Assembly (NCBI GenBank): GCA_019637095.1
Contig: JAHBWG010000005.1
Coordinates: 1-64,000, forward strand
Reading direction: 5' to 3'
DNA: 64,000 nt
From: Sandaracinaceae bacterium
GTDB taxonomy: Bacteria; Myxococcota_A; Polyangia; Polyangiales; Sandaracinaceae
Shown in pieces: positions 50,046-58,779 of this stretch. The notes beneath the pieces were generated by a model. It saw only the letters and a list, made by a program, of their open reading frames with translations, was not told the origin of the DNA and did no database searches. The position numbers and the translations under genes were made by a program. The first letter of the stretch is position 1, and the number at the start of each line of letters is the position of its first letter.

Positions 50046-51776
50046 GTGCCCGACGAGGACGCCCGACCCGCGCCGCGCGCGCCGAGCACCACGCGGGTGC
50101 TGTGGCGCCGGCCGCTGAAGCTCATCGGGAACGCCTGGCTCCTGCTCCCGATCGGGCTCGCGCTGTCGAGCTGCCTCGTCGGCCTGCCGATCGCGGCGCG
50201 CGCGATGAAGATCCTCACGCGCCTCGTCGCGGACAACGCGAGGGCGCTCCGCGGGCAGCGGCCGCTCGACGATCCCGAGCGCAGCTACGCGGGGAGCATC
50301 GCGCTCGCCGGCCTGCTGCTCCTCGGGGGGAGCGCGCCGACCGGCGCGGTGCTGGCGCTGCACCTCGGCGTCGCGCTCGCCGAGGCCGCGCAGGTCGGCC
50401 TCGGGCTCGCGGTCGGCTTCGCGACCCCGGTCGTGGTCGGCGCGGCGCTCGCGTCGCTCCTCTTCGCGCCGGTCGCGGCGGTCGGCGGCGTCGACGGCCC
50501 GTTCGCCCCGTTCGCGCGCTCGTTCGAGCTCGCCGCGAGCCGCGGCGCGCACGCGAGCCTCCTGACCGGCGCGGGCGTCGGCGCGATCTTCGGGGCGGCC
50601 TTCGCGCTGCTCGGGGGCGTGGCGTACGCCGTCACCGATCAGCCCGCCGCGGCGGTCCTGTGGGCGCCGCTCGCGGCCCTCTTCGCCGCGCCGCGCGCGC
50701 TCGCGCTCCTGGCCAACCTGTGGGCGTCGGTCGAGGCCGAGGTGCCCGCGTACGCCGGGCCGAGCGACGCGCGCCTGCGCGCGCTCGGGTGGCTGGTGGC
50801 GCCCGCGCTGCTCGTCGTGCTCGGCGCGTTCGTCGCGGCGGCGGCGGTGCCGCGGCCCATGCAGAGCAGCCCCGCGGGGGCGGCGGCGCGCGGGATCACG
50901 CCCGAGATGCTCGACCGCGGCCTCGTGCGCGAGGGGCGGCTGCCCGGCACCGACGTGCGCGTGCGCGTCCTCGAGCGCGGGATCGCGATCGAGGCGGACG
51001 ACGGCGGCGGCGCGGGCGCGATCGACGCGGGCTTCGACACGCTCGCGGGCGTCGTCTACGTCGATCGGCGCACGCGCGACGGGCGGCCGATCGACGAGTA
51101 CCGCGTGCTCGTGACGAACGGCGAGCGCGCGGCCTACACGGTGGTCGACGCGCGCGGCGTGCGCCTCGACGACTCGCTCACGCGCCGGACGTTCGGTCGG
51201 CTCGGTCAGCTCGGCTCGATCGGGCTCGCGCTCGGCGCGCTCCTCCTGCTCTTCCTGACGTTCACCGTCGGCGCCGAGCTCGGCGAGGCGCAGACCCTCG
51301 CCGCGCCCGCGTTCCTCGGCGGCGAGCGCACGGCGGGCGGGCTCGCGGCGCTCGAGGGCACGCTGCGGCTCGGAGAAGATGCGCACGTCGTCTTGACGCC
51401 GCCGAGCGCGTGGGCGCGCCTCGTGGGCCGCGACGGCGCGACGCTCCGCGCGCGCGGTGAGGTGTGGCTCGAGGCCGACGGCGGCGCGATCCGCGTCCGT
51501 CTGCCCGAGGGGCCGGTCCCGGTGATCGGCGCCGGCTCGGCCGAGGACTGGGACCACCTCGGCGTGGTCCTCGTCTCGCGCTTCGCGGCGCGCGTCGTGG
51601 TCGGGCCACGGCAGGGGTCCGCGCCGTGGCCGGCGGACGGAAGGCTCGTGCTCGGCGCCTCCGACGACGCGCGCGCCGCCCTCGTGCGCGGCGCGGTGCG
51701 TCGCGCGTCGCGCATCGCGCTGCCGATGCTCGCCGGCTTCTTCACCGCCGCCGCGGCCCTGCTGCTCTCGTTGTGA
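50046..51776 (+). CDS. Polytopic membrane protein of unknown function
   Basis: From GTG 50046 (10 nt after TACCCT; no Shine-Dalgarno) the product has 576 residues. About seven membrane segments lie in the first 290 residues and at 405-425 and 550-570, with a soluble region in the middle (about 300-395) and another near 430-545 that looks beta-rich. No family motif is recognised. It is divergent to the ion-homeostasis operon and may share its control region, but a functional link is not shown. Confidence 0.6.
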   Translation: MPDEDARPAPRAPSTTRVLWRRPLKLIGNAWLLLPIGLALSSCLVGLPIAARAMKILTRLVADNARALRGQRPLDDPERSYAGSIALAGLLLLGGSAPTGAVLALHLGVALAEAAQVGLGLAVGFATPVVVGAALASLLFAPVAAVGGVDGPFAPFARSFELAASRGAHASLLTGAGVGAIFGAAFALLGGVAYAVTDQPAAAVLWAPLAALFAAPRALALLANLWASVEAEVPAYAGPSDARLRALGWLVAPALLVVLGAFVAAAAVPRPMQSSPAGAAARGITPEMLDRGLVREGRLPGTDVRVRVLERGIAIEADDGGGAGAIDAGFDTLAGVVYVDRRTRDGRPIDEYRVLVTNGERAAYTVVDARGVRLDDSLTRRTFGRLGQLGSIGLALGALLLLFLTFTVGAELGEAQTLAAPAFLGGERTAGGLAALEGTLRLGEDAHVVLTPPSAWARLVGRDGATLRARGEVWLEADGGAIRVRLPEGPVPVIGAGSAEDWDHLGVVLVSRFAARVVVGPRQGSAPWPADGRLVLGASDDARAALVRGAVRRASRIALPMLAGFFTAAAALLLSL

Positions 51777-51785
51777 CTCGCCGAA

Positions 51786-52667
51786 TCACGGCAGCCGCGC
51801 GCGCACCAGCTCGGACGGGCCGGTGCGCCGGCCGTGGTGGTTGTCCGTGACGAGGAGCAGCGTCTCGCCCTCGAGCGCGAGGCCCTCGAGGTTCGGATCG
51901 CCGTCGAGCAGCCCCGCGAGGTCGAGCGCGACGCGCGGCGTGACGCGCGCGTCGGGCGTCGAGGGCAGCTCGAACGACAGCACGCGCATGACGCCGTAGT
52001 GCCGCTCGATGGCGAAGACCTCGATCGCCGCGTCGTTCGCCCGGCACGAGAGGGCCGAGAGCTTGCCCGTCTCGCTCGAGAGCGCGACGAGCGCGCGCGC
52101 CCACGCGCCGCCGCCGCGGCGCACGCCGAGCGGCGCGTGGCGCGCGCCGCGCTCGACCACGACGTTCTCCATCGCGGCGACGAGCACGTCGGGTCCCGGC
52201 ACGAAGCAGAGCCCCTCGATCCCGCGGTTCTCCTCGGCCGTCACGCCCAGGACCGCGTAGGGGAGCTCGATCCGATCCACGACGCGCGCGCGCGCGCCCT
52301 CGACCTCGACGACGAAGATCGGGTCGCCGTCGCGGCGGGTGTCCATCGACTCGGTCCCGAGCGCGAAGCGCGCGCCGCCGAGCCAGGCGATCGACTCGGT
52401 GTCGAGGCCCGAGGGCACGCCCTCGAGCGCGATCGTGCGCGGGCTCGCCTCGAGCGCGACGAGCGCGGTCCCACGCTCCGCGACGGCGATCGGCACGCCG
52501 CGCCCGTCGATCGCGAGGCCGGACAGCCCGTCGACCGCGCTCGCGATCGTCTGCCGCGAGAGCGCGCGCGGGCGCGGCCCGGCGGGCGGCTCGGCGCCCC
52601 CGCAGCCGGCGACCGCGACGAGCGCGGCGAGGCACGCGGCCCACGATCGAGGACCCGGGGCTCCCAT
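51786..52667 (-). CDS. Lipoprotein, esterase-like phytase/SdiA-regulated type
   Basis: The product has 293 residues. The signal AALVAVAGC gives a lipobox Cys near residue 23. The remainder is a beta-propeller-like domain with TIASAVDGLSGLAIDGRGVPIAVAERG, DTESIAWLGGARFALGTES, ENRGIEGLCFVPG and DPNLEGLALEGETLLLVTDNH, the layout of the 'esterase-like activity of phytase' family. The repeated (D/E)xEG(L/I) segments suggest bound calcium. A catalytic role is uncertain. It is divergent to a small helical protein gene. Confidence 0.75.
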   Translation of the reverse strand: MGAPGPRSWAACLAALVAVAGCGGAEPPAGPRPRALSRQTIASAVDGLSGLAIDGRGVPIAVAERGTALVALEASPRTIALEGVPSGLDTESIAWLGGARFALGTESMDTRRDGDPIFVVEVEGARARVVDRIELPYAVLGVTAEENRGIEGLCFVPGPDVLVAAMENVVVERGARHAPLGVRRGGGAWARALVALSSETGKLSALSCRANDAAIEVFAIERHYGVMRVLSFELPSTPDARVTPRVALDLAGLLDGDPNLEGLALEGETLLLVTDNHHGRRTGPSELVRARLP

Positions 52668-52706
52668 TTCGGTCGGAAAGGCTACATGCTCTGGCCAGGG
52701 GGCAAC

Positions 52707-53018
52707 GTGACGAACGACACCGACCGCCAGCCGTGGCGTCCGGATCCCGAGCTCGAGACGACGCGTCAGTCGCTGGACGCCGTGCGCCAGGCGATGATCG
52801 ACTGCTTGGTCGAGTCGCGCGGAGGTCCGCGCGAGAAGCAGGCGCGCTACCTCGAGGGCGTGCTCGAGCGCGCCGGCGGCGGAGCGCTCGCGTGGGCCGA
52901 CTTCTACCGCGCGCTGACCGTCTTGAAGAAGGACGCGCTCGCGGAGGGCGCCGATCCTCGCCTCGTGCGCGAGCACCTCACGCGCCTGCAGCGCCTGCTC
53001 GAGCAGGTGCAGGATTGA
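52707..53018 (+). CDS. Small helical protein of unknown function
   Basis: From GTG 52707, chosen because AGGGGG lies 5 nt upstream, the product has 103 residues; ATG 52686 is an alternative seven codons earlier. The protein is mostly helical and charged (TRQSLDAVRQAMIDCLVES; LTRLQRLLEQVQD) and has no signal peptide or membrane segment. No family is recognised. It lies between two minus-strand genes and is unlikely to be in an operon. Confidence 0.6.
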   Translation: MTNDTDRQPWRPDPELETTRQSLDAVRQAMIDCLVESRGGPREKQARYLEGVLERAGGGALAWADFYRALTVLKKDALAEGADPRLVREHLTRLQRLLEQVQD

Positions 53019-53052
53019 GCGCCTCGCCGGCCGCGACTCCCGCGGCCGCTCA

Positions 53053-54576
53053 TCAGTTCAGCTCGTAGCCGACCTCGACCTCGACGTAGTGCACCGGGTC
53101 GCGCCCCATCGCGAACGCGCCCGCGTTCGGCACGAACAGCGCGTACATCCCGCGCACGCGCAAGCCCGCGCCGGGGAGCCACGAGGCTTGCAGGTTCCCC
53201 TCCGAGCCGACGTACGCGTCGCGGCCGCCGTCCTCCGGTCGCGCGAACACGAACAGGTCCAGGCTCACGCGGAGCTGCGGGACCGGCTTGCCCATCACGT
53301 GGAGCGCGCCGCCCGTCACGTTGCGCCGCGGGCCCATCACGTCGCTCCACCCGAGGAAGGCGTGCGCGGTCGGGAAGAGCTGGTCGTACGCCTCCGTCGT
53401 GTTCGCGGACGACGGGTTCTCCCCCGACGCGTAGAAGCCGTGCGCCCCGAAGCGCAGCCGATCCTCGAGCAGGTTGACGCCGACCTCCGCGTCGACGTGG
53501 CCCGCGAGGATGAGCGCGGGATCGGTCCCCGCGGGGCCGCCCGCGCGCCCCGTCTGGAACCCCGCCTCCGCGCGCAGATCGATCACGTCGACGCGGTAGC
53601 GGAACCGGCTCCCGACGTGCAGGCGCAGCGAGTAGTCGATCATCGCGCCGGTCCTCGGGTCCGCGCGATCGTTGTCCTGTCGCGCGAGCGCGTAGACGTC
53701 GAGCGCCGCGTTCGGTCCGAGGATCGGGCCCAGGCCCGCGTAGGCGCCGTAGAGGTAGCCGTCGCCCCAGCCGAACCCGCCCGGGCCGCCCTCGTCGAGC
53801 ATCGTCCAGAAGACGTCGATCCAGTACCCGCTCGTCTCGGGCTGGATGCGCATGCGCGCGCCGTCGAACGAGCGACCGGCGGGGTGCCAGCGCAGCGAGC
53901 CGAGCACCATCTCGTCGCCGTAGTTGAGCACGATGCGGCCCGCGTCGATGCGCACCATGTCGCCGAGCTGCAGGATCAGCGCGCCTTCGAACAGGCCGAG
54001 CGCAGGGTGCGCGACGCCGCCGCTCGTCCCGCCGAACGACCAGAAGCCGGCGACCTGCGGCCGGAAGCGCACGGCGGCCACGATCTCGTCCGCGACGCGC
54101 AGGTCCTCGATCGCGAGCCCGACCTCCGCGCGGTAGCGCAGGCAGTCACCGTCGTTCGCGCCGGGGAAGCAGCCGGGGTTGGCGGCGCCGAGCGCGGCGT
54201 AGCCGTCGCGGTGCTCGAAGCGCGTCAGGAACGAGGCGAGCGGGCGCACGGTGGGCCCGCTCGGCGCGGCGGGCGCGGCCGGCGCGGGCTCGGCCTCGGC
54301 GCTGGCCGCGAGCGTGCGCTCGAGCTCGTCGACGCGCCCGAGGGCGCGCTCGAGCTCCGCGTCGCGCGCGCGCTCGCGCGCCTCGATCGCGGCGAGCCGC
54401 GCCTCGAGCTCGTTGGGCGGCTCCGGCACGTCGGGGGCCGCCTCGGCCTCCGCGCCCTCGTCCTCGGCGCTCGCCTCGGGGGCCTGCGCCGCGGCGGGCG
54501 CGCGCGTCATCGCCAGCGCCACCAGCGCCGCGAGCGCGCCTCGTTTCGAAATGCTCCGCATCGAGATGCTCCTCAT
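53053..54576 (-). CDS. Outer-membrane porin of the alginate-export type
   Basis: The product has 507 residues with GGGAGG before ATG 54576. A signal peptide (to about AAAQ, residue 30) is followed by an acidic coiled coil (about 50-90) and a beta barrel of about 400 residues. Barrel motifs include GLAIEDLRVADEIVAAVRFRPQ, IDAGRIVLNYGDEMVLGSLRWHPAGRSFDGARM and a final VHYVEVEVGYELN. This matches the alginate-export-type porin family, which often accompanies anion or substrate uptake in non-alginate settings. It is coupled to the DUF2478-like gene by an ATGA overlap and shares its sigma-54 promoter. Probably the outer-membrane gate for the substrate of the neighbouring redox complex; that link is inference. 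Confidence 0.8.
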   Translation of the reverse strand: MRSISMRSISKRGALAALVALAMTRAPAAAQAPEASAEDEGAEAEAAPDVPEPPNELEARLAAIEARERARDAELERALGRVDELERTLAASAEAEPAPAAPAAPSGPTVRPLASFLTRFEHRDGYAALGAANPGCFPGANDGDCLRYRAEVGLAIEDLRVADEIVAAVRFRPQVAGFWSFGGTSGGVAHPALGLFEGALILQLGDMVRIDAGRIVLNYGDEMVLGSLRWHPAGRSFDGARMRIQPETSGYWIDVFWTMLDEGGPGGFGWGDGYLYGAYAGLGPILGPNAALDVYALARQDNDRADPRTGAMIDYSLRLHVGSRFRYRVDVIDLRAEAGFQTGRAGGPAGTDPALILAGHVDAEVGVNLLEDRLRFGAHGFYASGENPSSANTTEAYDQLFPTAHAFLGWSDVMGPRRNVTGGALHVMGKPVPQLRVSLDLFVFARPEDGGRDAYVGSEGNLQASWLPGAGLRVRGMYALFVPNAGAFAMGRDPVHYVEVEVGYELN

Positions 54577-55142
54577 GATCGGACCTCCCGGTTCGTCCTC
54601 GCGTCGCTTCCGGCGCCGCCGCGCGCGTGCTCGGCGACGCGCGCGACGAAGCCCTCGACGTCGCCCGCGCCCGCCGGCAGCTCGATCGCGTCGAGCGGAT
54701 CGGGGAGCGCGAGCGCGACGCCCGCGAGCACGCCGCGGCGCACCGCGAGCACCACCAGCGGGCCCGCGGCGAGCGCGTCGAGCACGGTCTGCCAGTGCCC
54801 GCGCGCGGCGGCCTCGAGCCGCCCCGCCTCGAGCATCACCACGTCGTGCTCGCCCTCGAGCGTCCAGCGCCGCGCCGTCTCGAACGCCGGCTCGACGAAG
54901 CGCCACCGGCAGAGCTCGGGCGCGTGCGGGTCCTCGCGCGCGAGCGCGCACGACTCGCCTCGGGTCGGGTGGACGAGGTCGTAGCCGACGATCGTGTCGC
55001 CGGCCCACCGCGTTCGCTGGATGAAGCCGCCGACGCGCGCGCCCTCGGCCTGCAGCGCTCCGGCCAGCTCGTCGAGCACGGCTCCGCGCCCGTCCGGCCC
55101 GCTCCCGACCACCGCGACCCAGCGTCCCACGTTCGTCGACAT
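54573..55142 (-). CDS. DUF2478/THEP1-like NTPase with a degenerate P-loop
   Basis: From ATG 55142 the product has 189 residues; a longer start at 55196 would lie upstream of the transcription start predicted here and is unlikely. The segment VAVVGSGPDGRGAVLDELAGAL is in the place of a P-loop but lacks the GK(S/T) Lys. It is followed by VGGFIQRTRW, GYDLVHPTRGESCALAR and DVVMLEAGRLE, which recall the Walker B region of THEP1/DUF2478 NTPases. That family is often found near molybdenum enzyme genes. It may handle the cofactor or its delivery. First gene of the sigma-54-driven operon with the porin. Confidence 0.6.
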   Translation of the reverse strand: MSTNVGRWVAVVGSGPDGRGAVLDELAGALQAEGARVGGFIQRTRWAGDTIVGYDLVHPTRGESCALAREDPHAPELCRWRFVEPAFETARRWTLEGEHDVVMLEAGRLEAAARGHWQTVLDALAAGPLVVLAVRRGVLAGVALALPDPLDAIELPAGAGDVEGFVARVAEHARGGAGSDARTNREVRS

Positions 55143-55160
55143 CGGCACGTCCACGGTGAG

Positions 55161-55176
55161 TGCAACCGGTCTGCCA
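55161..55176 (-). promoter_or_regulatory. Sigma-54 promoter for the DUF2478-porin operon
   Basis: Read on the minus strand, TGGCAGACCGGTTGCA has GG (55175-55174) and GC (55163-55162) exactly 12 bp apart and differs from TGGCACG-N4-TTGCA in only two bases. Transcription would begin near 55150, about 8 nt before ATG 55142. The two UAS palindromes at 55240-55291 lie 74 and 108 bp upstream of the -24 box, a normal enhancer distance. Confidence 0.75.
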
Positions 55177-55239
55177 CGGATCGGGGGCACGGGCATCGCG
55201 CTTGCTCTGCCCCGTGTCCGCCATGGTCCACGTCTCGCG

Positions 55240-55291
55240 CCTCTCGAGATCGAGAGGGACTCACCCGGGCGCGCCTCTCAGGAGTGAGAGG
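55240..55291. promoter_or_regulatory. Paired enhancer (UAS) palindromes, sites 1 and 2
   Basis: CCTCTCGAGATCGAGAGG (55240-55257) and CCTCTCAGGAGTGAGAGG (55274-55291) are both CTCTC-N6-GAGAG with matching flanks. Their centres are 34 bp apart, the same as sites 3 and 4. They sit between the divergent DUF2478 and histidine kinase genes, directly before the kinase GTG (55300), so binding could also repress the kinase-regulator operon. Confidence 0.8.
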
Positions 55292-55299
55292 GGGGTGAG

Positions 55300-56733
55300 G
55301 TGACGCACGTACCCGCGCCGCTCGGGGAGAAGGTGAAGGTGCTGAGGCACCTCGTGCACGACTTCGCCGCACCCCGCCGCTTGCCGGTGCTCCAGCCGGG
55401 AGCGCCTGCGGCGCGCTCCACGATCGTACCCCGCCCGGACCTCTCGGACGCGCACCTCTGGCTCTACACCGCGGCGACGGGCACCGCGATCCTCGTCCTG
55501 ATCTTCGGCGGCTACGAGCTCGTCGAGCGCACCGCGCTCTCCGACGCGCCGCTCGGGGTGCTCTACACCCTGCACATCGCGCGCGGCATGGGCTCCGCGG
55601 TGATCCTCGGGACGTGGGGCTTCCTGGTCGCGGCGCGCACGCGACGGCACTACGCGCGCGAGCTCACGAAGAAGATCCAGTCGCTCGAGGACGAGGTCTA
55701 CGCGCGGACCGCCGAGCTCGAGCGCTCGCAGGCGTTCACCGAGCACCTGTTCGAGAGTCTGCACGATCGCATCGTCGTGACCGACCGCGACGGACGGGTC
55801 GTGAAGGTCAACCGGGTCGCGCGCGAGGCGGTGAAGCGCGACTGCCCCGCGCCGTGCGGCGTCGGCAGCGGGTGCCAGGAGGGGTGCCGCCTCGAGGTGG
55901 AGCGCGACGGTGGGCTCGTCCGCGATCCGAGCTCCGATCGCATCTTCTCCGTCGAGCGCTACCCGGTGCCCGCGCGCGAGGGCGCCCCCGAGCTCGTCCT
56001 CGAGGTCGCGCGCGACGTGACGGAGGCCAAGCGGCTCGAGGCGGTCGTCGTGCACCAGGAGAAGATGGCCAGCCTGGGGGTCCTCGCGGCGGGCATCGCC
56101 CACGACATCGGCAACCCGCTCGCGAGCCTCTCGAGCGAGCTCGAGATGCTCGAGCTCGAGCCCGCGCCCGAGCACGTCGGCGAGTCGGTCTCCGTCCTGC
56201 GCGAGCACGTCGATCGCATCGGCCGCGCGCTGCGGGAGATGGTGGACTTCGCGCGGCGGCGCGGCGACGGGGCGCGCGGCGGCGTGTCGGTCGCGACCGC
56301 GATCGACGACGCGCTGCGGCTCGTCCGCCACGACCGCCGCATGCGCGCCGTCGACCTCGTCATGGACGTCCCGAACGATCTGCCGCCCGTCCGGATCGTC
56401 GAGGACCACCTCGTGCTCGCGCTCGTGAACCTCGCGCTCAACGCCCTCGACGCGATGCCCGAGGGCGGCCGGCTCGGCGTGCGCGCGGCGCGCGAAGACG
56501 AGGGCGTGCGCGTGACCGTGTCCGACACCGGCCGGGGCATGAGCCCCGAGGTCGCGGCGCGCGCGTTCGAGCCGCTCTTCACGACCAAGGGGGAGCGCGG
56601 CGGCACCGGGCTCGGGCTCACCGTCTCGCAGGGGGTGATCCGGGCCGCGGGCGGGCGAATGGAGGTCGCCTCGGAGCCGGGCCGCGGCACGGAGGTGACG
56701 GTGATCCTGCTCGGGGGGGGAGACGATGGGTGA
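55300..56733 (+). CDS. Membrane sensor histidine kinase with a Cys-rich PAS domain
   Basis: The product has 477 residues. GTG 55300 is preceded by GAGGGGGGTGAG. Two membrane helices (about 54-73 and 88-112) lead to a short coiled coil and a PAS domain (about 143-250). The PAS domain holds a four-cysteine cluster, Cys182, 186, 192 and 196 (CPAPCGVGSGCQEGC), that might bind an Fe-S cluster or sense redox or nitrogen oxides. The kinase core has His268 in GIAHDIGNP, N-box NLALNALDAMPEG, DTGRGM and GGTGLGLTV. It phosphorylates the NtrC-type regulator encoded next, with an 8-nt gene overlap. Confidence 0.92.
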   Translation: MTHVPAPLGEKVKVLRHLVHDFAAPRRLPVLQPGAPAARSTIVPRPDLSDAHLWLYTAATGTAILVLIFGGYELVERTALSDAPLGVLYTLHIARGMGSAVILGTWGFLVAARTRRHYARELTKKIQSLEDEVYARTAELERSQAFTEHLFESLHDRIVVTDRDGRVVKVNRVAREAVKRDCPAPCGVGSGCQEGCRLEVERDGGLVRDPSSDRIFSVERYPVPAREGAPELVLEVARDVTEAKRLEAVVVHQEKMASLGVLAAGIAHDIGNPLASLSSELEMLELEPAPEHVGESVSVLREHVDRIGRALREMVDFARRRGDGARGGVSVATAIDDALRLVRHDRRMRAVDLVMDVPNDLPPVRIVEDHLVLALVNLALNALDAMPEGGRLGVRAAREDEGVRVTVSDTGRGMSPEVAARAFEPLFTTKGERGGTGLGLTVSQGVIRAAGGRMEVASEPGRGTEVTVILLGGGDDG

Positions 56734-58108
56734 GCGCATCCTGGTCGTCGAGGACGAGGCGACGCTGCGCTCGAACCTCGACAAGTACCTCGCGAAGCTC
56801 GGGCACACGGTCACGTCGGTCGGCGACGGAACCGAGGCGATCGCGCGGCTCGGGGCGGGCACCTTCGACGTCGTGGTGACGGACCTCTGCATGCCGGGCG
56901 CGGACGGGCTCGCCGTGCTCGACCACGCGCGCGCCGTCCAGCCCGACGCGGTCGTGCTCCTGATGACCGCGTTCGGGACGCTCTCGAGCGCGGTCGAGGC
57001 GCTGCGCCGCGGCGCGCACGACTACTTGCTCAAGCCGATCTCGCTCGCGGCCGTCGGCACCAAGGTCCAGCGCATCGCGGAGTACCGCGCGCTCGGCCGC
57101 GAGAACGCGCGGCTGCGCGGGCTCTTGCGCGACGAGGCGGCGCCGGCGGCGCAGCTGCGCCTCGAGAGCCGCGCGATGCGCGAGCTCGGCGAGCTGCTGC
57201 AGAAGGTCGCGCCCGGGCAGAGCAGCGTGTGCATCCACGGCGAGAGCGGCGTCGGCAAGGAGCTCGTCGCGCGCGCGATCCACGATCTCTCGCGCCGCGC
57301 CGACGCGCCGTTCGTGCCCGTCAACGTGAGCGCGATCCCGGAGACCCTCGTCGAGAGCACGCTCTTCGGTCACGTGCGCGGCGCGTTCACCGGCGCGGAC
57401 CGCGCGCGCGACGGCCTCTTCTGCGCCGCCGATTCGGGCACGCTCTTCCTCGACGAGATCGGGGAGCTGCCGCTCCCCGCGCAGGCCAAGCTCCTGCGCG
57501 CGGTCGAGACGAAGCAGGTCCGCCCGGTCGGCAGCGACCGCGACGTCACCGTCGACGTGCGGATCGTGTGCGCGACGCACCGCGATCTCGACGCGATGGT
57601 GCGCGAGCGGACGTTCCGGGAAGACCTGCTCTATCGGCTGCGCGTCGTGCGCATCGACGTGCCCCCGCTGCGCGAGCGCCCCGAGGACGTCCCGGCGCTC
57701 GTGAGCCGCTTCCTCACCAAGCAGGCGCGCGAGCAGAAGAAGCGGGTGTTCACCGTGGCGCCCGACGCGATGCGGCGCCTGCTCGAGTACGGCTGGCCGG
57801 GCAACGTCCGCGAGCTCTCGAACGTGATCGAGCGCGCGGTCCTGCTCGCCGAGCCGGAGGCGATCCGCCTCGAGGACCTGCCGCCCGAGATCCGGGGCGC
57901 CGAGCTCGAGGTCGGGGAGGCGCGGCTCGATCGCGCGCTCGCGAGCTTCGAGCGGCGCCACGTCGCGGCGGTGCTCGCCGGCTGCGACGGAAACCGCGAG
58001 GCCGCGGCGAAGCGGCTCGGCGTCTCGCCCGCGACGCTGTATCGCAAGCTCGAGCGGCTCGGGCTCAAGGGCTACCGCGGCGTCCCGGCCGGAGGCTCTC
58101 GCGCATGA
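56726..58108 (+). CDS. NtrC-family sigma-54-dependent response regulator
   Basis: The product has 460 residues. Receiver domain with phosphoacceptor Asp53 (VVTDLCMPG). The AAA+ domain has Walker A GESGVGKE (172-179), the sigma-54-contacting GAFTGA loop (219-224), Walker B LFLDEIGE (240-247) and the arginine-finger region DLLYRLRVV. The Fis-type helix-turn-helix near 425-450 reads [20 protein letters not shown]. It should bind the CTCTC-N6-GAGAG palindromes and activate the sigma-54 promoters of the Mo-complex and porin operons. Site 3 lies inside the last codons of this gene. Confidence 0.95.
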   Translation: MGERILVVEDEATLRSNLDKYLAKLGHTVTSVGDGTEAIARLGAGTFDVVVTDLCMPGADGLAVLDHARAVQPDAVVLLMTAFGTLSSAVEALRRGAHDYLLKPISLAAVGTKVQRIAEYRALGRENARLRGLLRDEAAPAAQLRLESRAMRELGELLQKVAPGQSSVCIHGESGVGKELVARAIHDLSRRADAPFVPVNVSAIPETLVESTLFGHVRGAFTGADRARDGLFCAADSGTLFLDEIGELPLPAQAKLLRAVETKQVRPVGSDRDVTVDVRIVCATHRDLDAMVRERTFREDLLYRLRVVRIDVPPLRERPEDVPALVSRFLTKQAREQKKRVFTVAPDAMRRLLEYGWPGNVRELSNVIERAVLLAEPEAIRLEDLPPEIRGAELEVGEARLDRALASFERRHVAAVLAGCDGNREAAAKRLGVSPATLYRKLERLGLKGYRGVPAGGSRA

Positions 58109-58145
58109 GAGCCCCGCACACCGGCGACGCTCGCAGGATCGAGAG
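58094..58145. promoter_or_regulatory. Paired enhancer (UAS) palindromes, sites 3 and 4
   Basis: GGCTCTCGCGCATGAGAGCC (58094-58113) and CTCGCAGGATCGAGAG (58130-58145) both follow CTCTC-N6-GAGAG, the second with one change in the left arm. Their centres are 34 bp apart, identical to sites 1-2. They lie 85 and 51 bp upstream of the -24 element at 58187-58202. Confidence 0.75.
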
Positions 58146-58186
58146 GTTCGGGACGACCCCGCAGGGGCTCGGGGCCTTCCCGGCGT

Positions 58187-58202
58187 TGGCCATCGTCTTG
58201 CT
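58187..58202 (+). promoter_or_regulatory. Sigma-54 promoter for the HiPIP-Mo oxidoreductase operon
   Basis: TGGCCATCGTCTTGCT has the -24 GG (58188-58189) and -12 GC (58200-58201) exactly 12 bp apart, and the -12 box TTGCT is consensus. Transcription would start near 58213, about 30 nt before ATG 58244, with AGGAG at 58231 as ribosome site. The two UAS sites are 51 and 85 bp upstream. Confidence 0.8.
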
Positions 58203-58243
58203 GACCATCAGCTCGCGCCCCCGCGCGAAGAGGAGAGACTCGA

Positions 58244-58573
58244 ATGAAGAAGGACACGATCGGACGTCGCGACGCGCTCAAGCGCGCGCTCACGGTGCTC
58301 GGCGCCGCGACGGTGGCGCCGCAGCTCTTGGCGGCGTGTGGGAGCGAATCGTCGGGTGGGCTGTCGTGCACGGACACGACCGGCTTGTCGGCGGCCGAGG
58401 TCTCGACGCGCCAGAGCCAGGCGTACGCGGACTCGAGCGCCGACCCGAACAAGAAGTGCGTGGACTGCACGTTCTTCACGGCCGGTCAGGCCGGCGCGTG
58501 CGGCACCTGCTCCGTCATCCGCGGGCCGATCCATCCGGACGGCACCTGCAACCTGTTCGCGCGGCGGAGCTGA
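58244..58573 (+). CDS. High-potential iron-sulfur protein (HiPIP)-like carrier
   Basis: The product has 109 residues. The N-terminus has twin arginines ([10 protein letters not shown], Arg8-Arg9) and a lipobox-like LLAAC (Cys32), so it is exported by Tat in folded form and may be lipid-anchored. Cys72, Cys75, Cys89 and Cys102 are spaced as in HiPIPs (CXXC then two more), with an extra Cys86. HiPIPs carry one high-potential [4Fe-4S] cluster and move single electrons in the periplasm. As the first gene of the operon it is probably the redox partner of the molybdenum complex. Confidence 0.85.
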   Translation: MKKDTIGRRDALKRALTVLGAATVAPQLLAACGSESSGGLSCTDTTGLSAAEVSTRQSQAYADSSADPNKKCVDCTFFTAGQAGACGTCSVIRGPIHPDGTCNLFARRS

Positions 58574-58779
58574 GGGGGGCGCGTGTCGGTCCGCGGCCAG
58601 CCACCGTCCGGGAGGTCGCGCGGCGCGCTCCGCGCCCGCGTCCTCGTGCGCAGGCTGGCCGCGGATCGGGCCGCGTCGCCGCCTTCACGCGCCGTCCCGC
58701 TCGCTCGCTCGACCCCTTCGCGCCGGCGTGGTCCGCGGGCCGCCGGTGCGCTCGTCGCCACCCGCGGAGCGAGGCCCCG
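58574..58779. other. Gap between HiPIP and Mo-subunit genes
   Basis: 206 bp without a gene. The stretch is GC-rich and offers several weak hairpins, none followed by a T-run. No sigma-54 motif or UAS palindrome was found, so the downstream genes are probably read from the promoter before the HiPIP gene. A GCGAGG-like site precedes ATG 58780. Confidence 0.4.

Noticed and set aside
57229-58779. Upstream extension of the molybdopterin subunit frame
   Set aside because: It runs through the regulator gene in another frame and is low-complexity Arg/Ala; the Tat signal fixes the start at 58780.
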